NCBI GenBank assembly: GCA_015178975.1
Contig: WHVD01000008.1
Coordinates: 1,240,001-1,304,000, forward strand
Reading direction: 5' to 3'
Origin: Hysterangium stoloniferum
Lineage: Eukaryota > Basidiomycota > Agaricomycetes > Hysterangiales > Hysterangiaceae
DNA: 64,000 nt
Shown here: positions 32,661-46,098 of the stretch, in pieces
How the letters are laid out: each line of letters begins with the position of its first letter
How positions within the stretch are numbered: position 1 is the first letter of the stretch
The notes under the pieces: generated by a model
Told to the model about the DNA's origin: nothing
Databases searched by the model: none
The model's input: the letters and a program-made list of their open reading frames with translations, nothing else
Position numbers and translations under genes: made by a program

Positions 32661-35568
32661 TCAGTCATCCAACAACTTCGCATCAGCACCCTGTGAAAAC
32701 GCATGTATATCATGAATAGTAGATGACGATAATTCAGGGTGCTTACATCTGGCATGAATGCCTCTGCTTGAAGGCTGTACAATTTCGCATACTCACCGTT
32801 AAGGGCTAATAAATCGGCATGCTTCCCTTGTTCAACCAATCGTCCTTTTTGCATCACGCTGAAAAGTCGTGTATAAGTGCATGTTTGGGTGTTAAAACAA
32901 TGGATGATTGAGATATATAGACTAACAGAATAAGGTCCGCCCGTTTGGTGAGGTAGCCGAAACGATGAGTGACGTATACCTGCGTAATATTTGGTATTCT
33001 GGCAAATATAGGCTTTATGATCAAAATATTACCATCGTTTTTCCTTGATCAGTGCTCAGAGCACGCAATCTCTCAAACAGCTCATACTCCATCTTGGGGT
33101 CCAATGAAGCACTGGGCTCGTCAACAGCAACGAATCTGATACGCTCTCCAGAGGCACGAAGGAATAAACGCGATCTAATAGCCAAAACAGGTATCAGTCT
33201 TTGTAGAATCTCGGAGAGGGAATGAGCCTTACAACGCGAGTCGTTGCCACTGCCCAGCCGAAACATCTGCATGTTTTGCTACCTCGTCTATTTTGTCTCT
33301 GAATTCCTGGTTGCCCTTATCGTGAGAGGACGACAACCAGGCAATTACATGTGGTTTAAGAACAGTATCAAAACCTTTTGTCTGTGATGTGATGAGTTCC
33401 AGGGATCCTCCGAGCCTTGCGGCCTCTTTGACTGGATCAGTATTCTTTTCCTTCTCGCTTGAGGACAACGCTTCAAAATCCACATCAGGAAGTCCCATAG
33501 ATATGTTTTCACGGATGGAAAAAGGGTAATGAGTGTATGTTTGGTATAACATGGCCATCGATCTGCGGACATCAGCCGCAGTGTATGAATTTATGGGTAT
33601 GCCATCGATCGAAATAGTGCCAGACTTGACGTCGTATAACCGGTTAAATAACTTTAGGAGAGTGCTCTTTCCACTGCCGTTTACGCCTACAATGACAACG
33701 ATTTGCCCTTTTTTGAGTGTAAAGGAAACATTTTCGATGACATTATTGGTGGCCTTGGGATAGGCAAAAGAAACATCGCTGCGGCGTGAATAAAATTTAG
33801 AGATAGCTATGCAAGGGTGGGAGATTTTTTTTTCACATACTCGAATTTGACTTCCATGCCTTTAGATACGTCATTCTCTCTTGGATAAGAAATCTCGCCG
33901 TCCACCTGGTTATTGTGACGGTTGTCCAATTCGTACAGTTCCTTTATTCTTTCGAGGATCTCCTTGAATGACGTGTTCTCAGAAATGATGCGATAAAAGG
34001 TATATGCCAAGCTGCCGGAAGCTTGTTGCATAAGAGCAATAGATGTCAAAGAAAAACTTTTCGGAGAAAGATAGATCATAAAAGCGTAAAACATCTGCGT
34101 TTTCTGTCAGAAGGCAGGTCGGAAGTGCCAGTCATTGTACTTGCTAGAGGTAGGTTTTCTACAATGGACTTCATGGCATTCCACAAAGGGGAGCGCTGTG
34201 TGCGAAGCAGCGTAGTTGGATAGTCGTCTGAGACGTCACCAAGAAGTAACCGCGCTTTCTGCCATTCTGTCCCATAATTAGTACAAAGCTTATCTGTCCT
34301 CTGTGCATGGACAAACCTCGTTGAATATAGTCTATGAGAACATCACTAATGACTTCTACACGATGCATTGGCTGTTTTATCATTTCGACAAACGAAGACA
34401 TTCGACGATAATGGGGGTTGGAATCCCATGTATAAGAAACTAATAGAGACACGTTAAAATAAAAATCGCTTAGGATTTACGAAAGATAGAAACATACTGG
34501 TATTCCAGATACTACTAGAATGGAAGGTCGAAACGTCAAAAGCGGCCTTAACCAGGCAAACTATAGCGAACGAACGGCCCCCTGGCTGAGAACGCAACAC
34601 TCCGAAAAGGAAGGACAACTGGGAAGCAACACTGGCAAATGCGCTTAACCTTTCCACCAATTCCTCGAACCGTTGCCAAGCGCCACCTTGGCCACCGTAT
34701 CCGAAAAACTGATTGACTTTGACCGTGGTTTGAGGTTCTGCGTGTTGTTATTGGTTACGCAAGTCCTAATTTGTAGAAAAACTGAGATACCTTCAAATGT
34801 AGGCATGTCCAACTTCAAGTTCGCTAGATCGATGTTCACCATTAGAGCTCGTCTAATAAACTTGTTGTATGAAGTGTGGGCACGTGCCTTTGATTACTTG
34901 AGCATCAAACATGTAACGAATTTTCACTGAGAGCGTGATTTTTGCTCTATTCCTACGGGAAAAATCGTAGGAGTCAGTTTGAGAGCCATACAACAGCCCT
35001 AAGAAGAAGTAAACTTACCTCCAACTGTCAAGTATAGAGCTCGTCGCTGAAAATGCTACTTGTCCTGCTATAGCTACTATCAAGTCCCAACCGTTTAATG
35101 AGTGAGTGATCACTGCCGTTTGTATCTTTGAAACCGATATGTTGATGTATACAGACTACCAGAAACAGAGAGAGACTTACCAAGTTTAATAATCGACTGG
35201 AGAAATAGAGCTCAATAGCACTCTGGTGTTCAGTTAATACAGTTGTCATATCGCAGCACGCCCTAAAACGTCACCTCTGTGCTGCTCCATACTAAGCTGG
35301 TCAGATAAAATATCATCATCCAAGGAGCAAGGTCGTAACATTCTTTTATAAACCTATAAAGAAGAGGAAATATGAGGGCAGTTTCTTTGCCGTAGTCGAT
35401 TAGTGCTTGACCCGGAAAGACCCAGAAAGAGTCGCTACGAATTTCCTGCATAACTGTCCAAACGCCGACATTTCGGAAGTACAGATTCTTGTTAGGTGTC
35501 TTCTTGGAGATCTCTACAGGCTTATCCGTTCTGGGAATGGCATCGGGAATTGGAGATTCGATAGGCAT
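32661..35568 (-). CDS. ABC half-transporter (MsbA/ABCB-like), copy B (tandem paralogue)
   Basis: Start ATG 35568 (MPIESPIPDAIPRTDKPVEI); stop TGA at 32661-32663 after FMPD/GADAKLLDD across the last intron. Same domain order and the same intron positions as copy A, head to tail with it 1.0 kb apart. Landmarks: DYGKETALIFPLLYRFIKEC, IELYFSSRLLNL, IKFEY-region, Walker A GVNGSGKST (about 33661-33690), C-loop VSAGQWQRLAL (about 33230-33264), Walker B VAVDEPSASLDP (about 33095-33135), H-loop VTHRFGYLTKRADLIL, then QKGRLVEQGKHADLLALNGE. I see no frameshift. Divergence from copy A is moderate, so the duplication is not recent and both copies appear maintained. Role and substrate are inferred from the family only. 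Confidence 0.85.
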
Positions 35569-36840
35569 AGCGGTCGACGAGCGTTACACTGGGTGGAGAT
35601 CTATAGAACAAAGCAAGTGATGAACAAGGACCATCTTTATGTATATAATAGGGTCGCTTGAAGGTGATGGCATTTCCATTGTTTTAGGTAATTCGGCATT
35701 CCTATCCGGTAGAATCTATGGATTAGATCTGTATCAGCTCGGCTGCTACCCGGTTTGATAGGGAAGACGATAAGAAGCATTAGCAGTGAGGCGATAATCG
35801 CCAAAATGAATAAGTTTAGCCTGCTGTCTTTCGGGGCTTTGCAGTGGCCGCCAGAGACAGTATATACGGGTGGCCAGAAACGTAAGTCTGTTTTATTGAA
35901 CAGACAAGGTTTGGAATTGAAAGTGATAGGGCTGTGCATATATCATACTCCAGGGCCGCGGAAGCGTGTTCTAAGTCTCGTATTTATTGTCATTGGTAAT
36001 CAACCCCAGCTAATCCAGAGACCCCAGCGACGACTGGAGAGCACACATGATGTCTTCAACAAACATCCGGAACGAATCAAGGCACATTCCCTGCATACAC
36101 CAGTACTTCTTGACATTTAATTTGACTTAGGGACTCTGTAGGGGCAACAATACTAACTCACAGCCTTCCGGATTTTTCGAACATGCGGGAGGTCATCGAT
36201 GCATCGATCACCAAGGGCCAAAATTCAAATCTCGCGGGAACTCGGAGGACCATTGCGCCCGTAAGAATAGTATAATATGACTGTGTTAAAAAAAGGGATC
36301 CTGTCGACTCCCCACAAGTCACGAAATCATCCAATTACCGACTCTTCTTTCTCCACCGCACCATTTTCCTCATCGGACCTTTCACAATCGGTTCAATAAA
36401 TCCTCGAGACAAGTGGGTGTCAAGGCAAACTTCTGGCACTATGCATCCGTAAGAAGTTATCCTCATAGTGTCAGTCTTGTGTGGCGTTGGGGCAAGCCGA
36501 GAAGACATGGACAATCGTTTTCCAGAATAAATGTTTTGATTGACACTTCTGACAGTGACCGACTTGCTTCGAGTACTATCCCCGTCTATATACAAAAAAA
36601 CAAAACTGTTCATTCCAACCTCTGACAATAAAACTAACACACATTAAACACTCCATCATAAATAAATGGAGGTCTAGAAACAGACAGCCCCACTCATTTT
36701 GCAAATAAAAAAGACACACGGGAGTCACCGGTGTCGTCTCGTTCCAATGGCATCTAAGCCTTCTAAATCTTCGTATTTTCGTGATATTCTCCCCTTCCAA
36801 ACCCCTACGCAGATGCGGATGTAGGGAGTTCTCCGTATTT
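35569..36840. other. Intergenic between ABC copy B and the trehalase
   Basis: Includes the upstream region of ABC copy B and the 3' flank of the trehalase. ORFs at 35755-36120 (plus) and 36335-36640 (minus) lack family features. Confidence 0.4.
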
Positions 36841-39800
36841 TCAGACAATCCCTGTACCGGTAGCAACGAGAGTCGGGCAAGCAGGCGTGTTCAATATTTT
36901 CCCAAACTCTCCCGCAACCCAGAGAACAACACCATTTGTCCATCCGAACCCGGCCTAGAACAAAAGAACAATAAGGTTCACATTTGGAATAAAACGAACT
37001 TTATAAAAAGTGGTATATTACGTACCTGGACTGTATATTCTCCTCCAACACCTGCTGCATCTACATCCAACACCGAGAATTTTTCGAACATCTGAGAAAA
37101 AAAGAAAAAGGGCGTCAATTACGTCATCCAGCTAAAAATCGGTTATAAAAGGGAGGGTGTGCTCACAATTCCAGTGAGGTTCGTGGCTGCCGTGATGTTC
37201 AGCTGGCTATCAGGCAGACGGGGTAACAAGTTCGGAAGCGATCCGCCAGTCGCATGCCTATTCACAACAGAAATCAGTCCAGACTCGAAACAACCGAAGA
37301 ATGTTATATATATATATAAACAAAAAAGGCGTACCAATTACAAAACGCACTCGTGATATACCTATTGCTCATCTCCCTCTGCAGCGTCGCAGCCCACCCC
37401 TCATGTTTCGTCGCGTTTCCGCCATTGACAACCGTCGTCGTGCCGATACTATTGACATCGGTGCCGACAGGGAACGCAGTCCCGCCTTCGACAGTCTGTT
37501 GTGGGAGCTGCGATTCTTCGATGCCGAGCTGGCCCGGAGGGACAAGGTCGAAAGTCGTCTGATAGGCGAGCGGTTGAGGGAGAGCGTGCGAGGTGACGTT
37601 GTGGGGGAGGGCGTTGAGTGCTTGGAGGATGATGTAGATGTGGGGTGGCCAAGAGTTCGGAAAGTCCCTGTGAGATCGAGATGCGGGTATTTAGTGTTCA
37701 GTAGGTCGTGTGAAGTCTTATGACACGATATGATGTCCAGAAGCGGATGTATGCACGTACCATTGAAGTCCGGTTGGGAAGAACGACACAGGCATGGTGC
37801 CATTATACCTGAATAAAGGCACGACCCACCCCGTCAATACGGCACGGTCACAAAGCCCACGACACACAACGCAAAACTCACTTGTGCAATACCATATTAA
37901 CACCTGCAAACGCTCCAAACGCCTTATCCGCACTGGTCAACACTTCCTCCGGGATAATGCCGTTCCAGAACGGGTAGAATGTGGCCGCGGTGTAGATATC
38001 ATCGTTGCGCGCGTTCGAGGTGCGGTTGAAGTCGTAGAAGGCAAGCTTGGCGGGATCCCAGAAGAGGTCGAGAATGGCCGTTTTGAGGGTGGCTGCGACG
38101 GTGCGGTGGAAGGCGGCGCGGGTAGACGCGTTGGAGGGTGCTGCAGCTGCATCGGCTTTGGCGTTGTGGCCATGGCCGGTAGAGGATGCGCCGATATCAT
38201 ATAGTTCGGCGATGCTGATGCGGGCGTTGTCTTGGTGCAAAAATATGGAAATTAAGTACCGCGATCGAAAGATGGGTTGGGAGATAGTTGTAACGTACAC
38301 AAGATACTGTTCAGATCTACTGGTGTTGTGTTACGGACATTGAGTGTGCGTAACATTGGAAGGTTGAAAGTATTGTTTCCAAGTGTGTGATCCTTAACCC
38401 AGCGGGAGGAATAATCCCAACCTATGGCGGCAGATTATCAAGCCGCACTCCTACGGTGTGCAGACTTAACACACGCACCAGTCTCTGCTCCACTAGCCAA
38501 CTCAGCATAAACGGCAGCAGCTTCGTCATCCGTGAAATTGGGAACGACATCTCCCGCTCCAGCACCATGGACTGTTTGATAATCTGCCAAATAAGACTGA
38601 ACAGATGCAGCGGTCAACTCCGTGTGTTCGACAATAGAGAAGAGACTTGGCAAATAAATACCTCAGGTCGCGGCGCGCTGTTGATATCAACCGAATAATG
38701 GGCGACAGTGTGCGTGAGGTTGGTGTAAGGCGATGTGATGTTGAAAGAACGCTTGTCAAGCCACCACTGAAGCTCAACCTCTGCAAGAGGTAACGCCCGC
38801 GCGAGGATGCTGGTATCTTTAGAAGCTGTAACGTAATTGAACAGCATCTGGCAGAAGCAAAAAGGTTGGGTAGAGTACGGGTGGAACGAAGACGAAAACG
38901 TACATGGATAAACAACGGCGGCTGCGACCGATTCAAATAATAGATTCGTCCACCATTGGGGATAAAGCCAAAGTTTTCGAGCTCATCCATGAAATTCTGC
39001 AGCGTCAAGTTCGCAATATCAAACAACTCCGACTTGAGCAGCCCTTCAATGATGAAGTAACTGTCCCAGTAATCTGCGCAAAAATACCGCAAACTATTCA
39101 GTCCGACGAAAAATAAATGAATCTGCCATGGTCGTGCATACTCACACTGCTCTCGAAACCGTCCACCAGGCACGACAAACGTATGGTTCAGTGGAATAAG
39201 GGTGCTCTCGCATTCTCCGCCGGTGCAAAGCGTGGATGAGTTGGTGCCACGAATGAGTTGGGTCCAGAAACCATGGACAGTTTGAGTCCAAGCTTTGAGC
39301 AGAGGGTTCGTGACGTTGTTGAGGAAAGGCGGCGATGGCTTGAAATTAGGCAATGAGAGTGCCTCAAGTTCGAGACCCTCTCCTTTCTGGAAAAGTGTTA
39401 GCTGGGACAAGGATCACAGTATGAAGCGCGACGTACGAAGTCGTTCTGCAAGAACTGGACCACCGAACCTTCCGTAATGGCCGCCAAGCCATTTGCTGCA
39501 ATCACGTTAAAGTCAGCCAACGTCTTGTTAGCCGTCCCGCTGGTCGGTTTGTCCACGATTGTCTTTGAATCTCCAAATGGCTGGGCGATGTTCAGGGTTT
39601 GCAGCAACTGGGTGCATGTGACGTCAGCGTGCTGGGTGGGTGCACACGGTGAATAGAACTGCAAACGCACCGCTCCTGCACAGAAAATCTGACTAGGACA
39701 CCAGGCCTGTGTTGGGGGTAAGGCTGCTTGGGACGGTAGGGTTGCACCCAACGGAGCTGTGGGACTCGGAACAGACGTGGAAATCGTTACAGTCGGAGGA

Positions 39801-39895
39801 GCGCTTCCACTAAGAGTGATTGTGTTGTTCGGAGGAAGCGCAGCCACATTGGTGACCACAATAGCGAGAAACAGTAGCCTGGCTGGGATAGACAT
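36841..39895 (-). CDS. Secreted acid trehalase, GH37
   Basis: Start ATG 39895 with a signal peptide (MSIPARLLFLAIVVTNVAAL); stop 36841-36843. Many short introns. Trehalase signature 1 is complete once an intron is removed: PGGRFREQ/YYWDSYF (about 39065-39165). The early block FGDSKTIVDKP is about 39530-39570. The catalytic-acid block GAETG/WDYSSRW spans an intron at about 38410-38470. The block with DDIYTAATFYPFWNGI is about 37960-38010. Signature 2 QW/DFPNSWPPH spans the intron at about 37690-37760. Later exons give EGWAATLQREMSNRYITSAF, GGSLPNLLPRLPDSQ, VDAAGVGGEYTVQ and the terminal GFGWTNGVVLWVAGEFGK. Asn-rich N-glycosylation sites (NNT, NHT, NIT, NLT) fit a secreted enzyme. It splits trehalose into two glucose. 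I found no break in the splice frames checked. Confidence 0.9.
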
Positions 39896-41847
39896 GCTCG
39901 GAGAAACCTGGAGAAAAGACGGGATGTTTCCTTTCAAATAGTGGAGCCTCTGGCGAGTACAAATATGTGGGGCCGACGCGACTGTCATGTGAGCTACAAA
40001 CCACCGTGGGGATGATGGGTGTAGTGTGACTACGCGTTAAGGAGTTATGAGACTGCTGGAAATAGAAATGTATATTTAGACTCGTTTGATCTGTACAGCT
40101 CATGTCGCCAAGGTTTGGATAATAATTAAGTGCTTCAAATATCCAAGATCAGAACCGAGTGCTTCACGGGATCAACCCATGCGTTCCACGACCTACCGGC
40201 CACGTGACTGTTGCCACGTGATTAGTAACCGCTTGTTCTACCGGAGTAAACGCCCATGCTGTGTGCTGAGGAATACGTAGCAGTGGATTCGGTTGGTGGC
40301 ATTCGTGACAACTACTCGCACAGCTACTTATGTGCTGGAAAACGTCCGAATTTTCCTCCTCGTATTATTTAGGAATATCCTCGGATGAACAAGCATTAAT
40401 AATTACAATTATAACTCTTCTCACGTGTTCACGACCTTTTTACACACCGTCTCACGTTCCTTTCATGATACGTTATCTCGGTCTACCCGAATACTATTAT
40501 GTGATGTGCTTAATTAGTGACGCTTTGTTTTCACAGGGTGGCCCCAAAAGATTAGGCCAGAAGAGCATTTCTACGTTGTTCAAAGTCTATTTTCAACCCC
40601 ATCTCCCAAATCCACCTTAGACGAGACACTTCTGAAAAAGAAGCGCTAGCTGAACATGCCGACATTCATCAAAGGGGTATTGTGCGACACGGAGTGAAAA
40701 TGGATGAAGGGGTCGAATGGACGTGGGAATTACGGGTGGGTGGCATTCGTGCTATCGCATGCTCCCGATCACAAGAACGACTAAGGCAATTATACTATAC
40801 AAGGTTACGAGGTACTGATCATGCCTTGCAACCATTTCAGTTGTTATGTCCCATATTTTTCTGGTATTGTCTACCTCTCGTTTCTATCTCTTAAGCTTCG
40901 TATAAGAACAATCAACGTTGCCACTCTATACCTCGGTCGATTCTCACCGTGTGTCGACTGAGGTATGTTACCCATCTATATTTTCTCCTCCCACAAGCAG
41001 TATTAATTCATTATCCTTTGTATGATAGATATTATATTCGTTACATTCTCTCGCATGCTCACGACCTTTCTACGCAACTTTGACCCTCCACGAGTACCGT
41101 CGCAGCCTGCACACCGAGTCTTTCTTTATATTGTTAGCTGTTTCTCGACACCCATAATTATTTATCTGCTTTTTTTCAACCAGTTTTCGAAGCTCAGAAT
41201 AGATCAGAAGAAAAGACCATTAAATGCGAAAGCGATATCATTACTCTGCCAGTGGCTAGATGTAGTGATGCTAGAGTCGTGGCTTAGTCTCATACTATTG
41301 GACGAAGAAACAGAGTCCTGTGGCAACAACATGGAACAAGAGCAACACCTTGTGCACGCCCAGATAAGCGCCTAAAAACAATACTCTCTTATCTACAAAT
41401 CTACAAATCTGTGAAGCCCCTTACATGACATCCATGCCTCTTCCAACACATTCGTGCCGCGCTCATTTATTTGCTTATTTTTTGAAGTACTGGACCTTTA
41501 AAAAATGTCCAATATTCGCGTAGTTTGAACAGGTTTTAAGTGTACAATTTCGCCAAGACTCCTCATCGACATCGATATCAAAAATTGCGGTCGGTGTTCC
41601 TCAGGATGAAATAGAAGCTTGTCGGTAGAACAAATTCATGATTCTAATATTATGGAGAAACGCCGTTCCACCGTACACGGATCAGAAGGCGAAAATCGAA
41701 GCCATGTCCGTAGAAAATTTCATGTAGTCGTTGAGCCTCACTAATGGTAGTGTAATAAATCGTAGGTCACTATAGATGGACGTATAGTACGTGATCAGGC
41801 AAAAAAGTACGGAAAACGTCCACTGGCTTTAATTGCTCTCCATACTC
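39896..41847. other. Intergenic, no gene recognised
   Basis: Divergent side of the trehalase promoter up to the permease 3' end. Short ORFs (40330-40620, 41022-41375 plus) have no recognisable features. A direct repeat ATCTACAAATCTACAAATCT is at about 41392. Confidence 0.4.
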
Positions 41848-44578
41848 TTAATACTCTTTCTCCTCCCTCCCGGCCCCAGCTCCCTCCTCTCCAATGGTGC
41901 TCACACTCCCTTTAAAGTGTGTCTTGCCATACATAAACCACGCGACTAATACCAATAATATTAGCCCCCCGATGGCCACTATGGCATAGTTCATGTTAAG
42001 AACTGTCACAGGTCGAGCTGTAGGCAATACGAATAGTATACAAACGAAGAGCGAGAACTGTGAGTAGTACAAGGAGTTAAGTATATACAAAAGAAAGACC
42101 GGAGAGACACAACTCACTAGGAGACTTGCAAAATTTGTTATACGACTATACTTCCCGAGGTGGAATGGCCCGCGGTCTTGGAGACTTGAGATTCAATAAT
42201 TGCGACGTTTAGTGACTGCACAAACACAGTCAAACCATCGACATACCTGTCGGGCCATATTACGCGTACTAGAATCGGCATGGCATAGGATAACATCACA
42301 GAGATGGCAGCACCTGTGATATGGGAGAAGGTGAGTCACTAGTCTGCATGTCAAAATTCAACCATTTACTCACTAGATAAAATCGCATTAACTTCAGGAT
42401 TATTAGCATTTGACTCTACACAATATAGACAGGGTACCCTTACAAGCAACAGGAGACCCAATGTATGCACAACATATAATAGAGCCTATGAGGACACTGA
42501 TCCAAACACCGAGCCAGGGAGCTTGACCATCCGTAAGGGACATAAATTTCGATTTGAAAGGCAAAGCATTGTCTCTTGCAAGAGCATAGAATAACCGGGA
42601 GGAAGCGGTCCATGCCCTGCCATAAATACTCTGAGCCCATAACATGAAATAAACAATGAAATGATGGACTACATACGTTATAGCAGCGAAGAATCTACGA
42701 TATATCGAATTATCCATTCGTTCATTCTAAACTTGCAAATAAAATAACTCACTGGGCACTGCATATAATGACCAAACTAACGATAGTCAACCGCCTCCCT
42801 ACCGCGTCAAAGTACAATTGTGCGATCGGGATACTGAAGGATGTCTCTTGAACGGACGAGATAGATTGAACGGAAAATAGAAGGGCTAGCATATATATGA
42901 GGCCTATGAACCAACTGCCCGCGACTGAGGAGACTGTGATTTAAAAAAAAAAGAATTGGTATCTAGCAGGATGGAAGGTACTGCGACAGAAGTACCAATT
43001 GCGACAGGGGCGAGAATTTCTGCTCGTTGGGCTTCTTCGGCGACTATTGGTACTACAATTAGTCTTTCCTTTGTTAGAAGTGAAGAATGGGAATTCACCT
43101 TGTGCGGCCGTCTCGCACCCTTCTAGTGTATATACTGCCTAATGCAAAATTTAGCTTGTAGAATATATATCGGAAATGAATACAAGAAGAAACCTGCCTG
43201 GAGGAAACCCAGAAGCACTACAAATCCGCTATTTCCCCATCCTGTAAAATTCTCCAGATCTGTGAACACAAAGGCAGCCGTGTTCTATTCGATAACATGA
43301 TTAATCTTGATGAAATAATGAAAAATAATCATCTACCTTGTGTGGTGCCTTGACAAGCAGGGATATAACGAGGAACAGTGTGCCTCCAAGGGTCCACCAT
43401 ACTACTTACGTAAATTAACTGAGTAACACGAACATTATTTCGCCCCACCCACAGTTCACCTTCGAAACAGTCCCAATGGCACGCGTTCCGACAGTGTTAA
43501 TGATACCACTGAGAATGTTGATCCCCCAGGCAATAGCCGCCACCTCCACTATCAAATTCCCTCCTTGAGAAGTATATCCTTCTGAAAATGAATCTCTTAC
43601 CTCTCGTTAAACTCGCACCTGTCCCTACCTCAGCCAAAGACGCGATATAAAGAGCAGTACTGTAGGACAGTTTGTATGCGATTTGACAAGAGAATATGAG
43701 TGTGAGATTAACCTGAGGTTCCCAGAGCAGCCGGTGAAGATCATTGCGAAAGTGTAGAGCAGGCCGGTGGTGAAACTGTCGGGGGTCAATCGCCATGTAT
43801 ATTGATAATAAGTATTACTCGTAAACACCGAGTCAGAACCTAGCCCACGTACCCTAGTGCGGGATACTCGGGCTTCATAGCGCAAACCCAGTAATACTGA
43901 TTGTTCTGTTAGTAAACAAGCTGGAGGATAAATATGACCATTAGAGACTGACGAGGCCACCCATGGTAGGTAAGGCACTGCAAATTTCGGCGAGGCAGAG
44001 AGCTATGAGAAACATGAAGAGAGAACATATCTGAATGGAAATAGTTTAATCAGTCCGTTTATAGATGATTGTATACTTGCATTCCATCCCCAAAAGAGGC
44101 TCAGTGGTCCGCCTGAGAAAAATTAATATAAGGATATTTATGTTCTGTTTAGCTGGATTGGAGTCATACCTGAAAATAACCTTTGCAACCGATTGCGTAC
44201 TTCAGCCGATGATCTCAATAGTGGCACAGATACGTACCCCGTTTGAAAGGCACTCGACATCCCTTATGAAACAATACATTGAATTTTCTGGCATCATTAA
44301 TCGTATACGACATACCTGTAAGAATTCCAATCGTGCTGAAAAGACGACATTAATGCTCCAGTTACAATCAACACATCTCTTTTTAAAAAATATTACCAAA
44401 ACCCAACTCCCATAACGCCCCAGAAGCTCAATTCTCTCTTAAACTGTGGTGTGTACCCCAACTCGCGCAATCTCGCATCAGAATTCTGATTTGATACTGC
44501 TTGAGGCTCGGAAACAGGCAATGGGGACGCTGAAGTCTTCGAGCCACGGCCATAATTGGTTCTGGGGAGGTTCAACAT
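41848..44578 (-). CDS. Amino-acid permease, APC superfamily (GABA/choline permease type)
   Basis: Start ATG 44578 (MLNLPRTNYGRGSKTSASPL); the ORF continues upstream only through a non-ATG start, so 44578 is chosen. Stop 41848-41850. At least 14 exons. In order: DARLRELGYTPQFKRELSFW (cytosolic N-terminus typical of the family), GPLSLFWGW, MFLIALCLAEICSALPTMGG, NLIVEVAAIAWGINILSGII, WWTLGGTLFLVISLLVKAPH, GFVVLLGFLQA/VYTLEGCETAAQ, AEEAQRAEILAPVAIG, SISSVQETSFSIPIAQLYFD, ASSRLFYALARDNALPFKSK, VWISVLIGSIICCAYIGSPV, AISVMLSYAMPILVRVIWP, GPFHLGKYS, and the last helix NYAIVAIGGLILLVLVAWFM. Predicted about 12 helices, plasma membrane, proton-coupled uptake by family knowledge. The stretch 43600-43980 is the least certain part of the model. 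Confidence 0.85.
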
Positions 44579-45404
44579 GTCCAGGTTCGTGAGCTCGCCG
44601 CGGTAGCAGTCGAGCGAAAGCAAGATCCAGGAGAGAGTTCATTCGGAAATCAAATTGCACTAGTCATGCGAACAAAGCTTTCGTGCCGCGAGAACGGCGG
44701 GGCTACAGGCAAGTCTTAAAATAGATGTTGTCACAAGTGATTAGATATATGCCATTTTCTTGTCGACCTTTATACCGCAAAATCAAAGAAAGTGACCCTT
44801 GTAAGTTGAGCATTGCAACAATATGAACACACTGGACACTCATGACTAGTTTCACAGTACGACACGCCAAAGTGACTTGTTGAACTAGCTATTCGTGGAT
44901 ATCAACAAATCATGATTACAGAAGGTCGCCAGCCAGCCGCAGAGCTTGAACAGTCCGTTGTGGAACTACCTGGGTAAAATAGATCGGTCGTTGGAGGCGT
45001 TACCAAAAACGCAGAACTGGAATTCGCCGGTTCCGGCAAATTATATCAATTCAGTAAAGAAACGATGATTCAAGCAAGGACACCGGAAACTACCGTTATC
45101 TTTATGCCGTCAATTAATTGAAAATCAGTCATTGCATCTTATTTTGTTGATAGGTCCTTACTCAGACAACCCAACACTTCAAAAGTTATGATACAGGAAA
45201 AAACAATAGCTAAACTAGACACTGGAATAGTTACTTATAAATTTTACTTGTAAATTTAATTTAAACATCTTTATTTTTTGTTCATATTAGATATACCTTT
45301 ATCATAGACTTTAAACTCAAATATAATAGTCAAGAGGCTGGCTGATGGTGTGACACATATTAGAAACAGGGACCTCTGTATAAAACACCTCAAGTGAACA
45401 TGTA
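44579..45404. other. Intergenic, upstream of the permease; AT-rich
   Basis: No coding or repeat feature up to the LTR element. It marks the boundary from gene-rich to transposon-rich DNA. Confidence 0.45.
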
Positions 45405-45618
45405 TGTAAGGCTGCCATCAATTGCAGCCTCACTAAGTCTCAGTCCAAACGTTGATAGGACTCGAGTATATTCGTCAATGAGTAGAGATGGTAGTACACA
45501 ATAGTGACGGTAGGTAAAACAATAATGAAAAAACTACTATGCACATTTATCCTAATTATCTGTGGAAGTGGATACTAAATATTTAAGGTCTGTTGTGGTA
45601 AGCCTCACCAGGCTTACA
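45405..45618 (-). repeat. LTR (3') of the family D element
   Basis: 214 bp; many differences from the other LTR are CA here against TG there, or CG against CA/TG. Confidence 0.85.
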
Positions 45619-46098
45619 CCCTTCCCCACTTTGAAAAATACAGCATCCCCAACAGCCAAGTCAGCAGATGTGTAAGATCATTATGACAGATGAGTTGTGA
45701 TTCAGAGAACCACAATGGGTGATGAAGATGATACTAGAGTGAACTGAAAAATTGAATGAAGTGAATTTCATGCTGCCTCCTTCTAATTGTCTGGTTTCAA
45801 ATCTGAATCTGTATCCTCATCTTCAACATTGGGGCTGGAACTCCTAGCTCTGGTATAGGCAGCCATTGAACCGGAGTGAGATGGGTATTTGTATGTCATA
45901 CAGTGACTCTCACAAAATGGCTGCTGCAGCTGTGGTTGTGGTAGTGATTGGAACAGGTGTAGGCATGGTGCTCATAATGGTTAATGGGCTAAAATCCTTG
46001 CCAGGATGAGTGCCAATGGTGGGGTTGCCTGGGCAGGTGTGATGTTGATGAGGGACCCAACCCAGGTCCATTGGTTTGCCACAACAATTCCAACACCC

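Noticed and set aside
37301-38343. Plus-strand ORFs of 98-140 codons across the trehalase
   Set aside because: Shadows of GC-rich trehalase exons on the minus strand.
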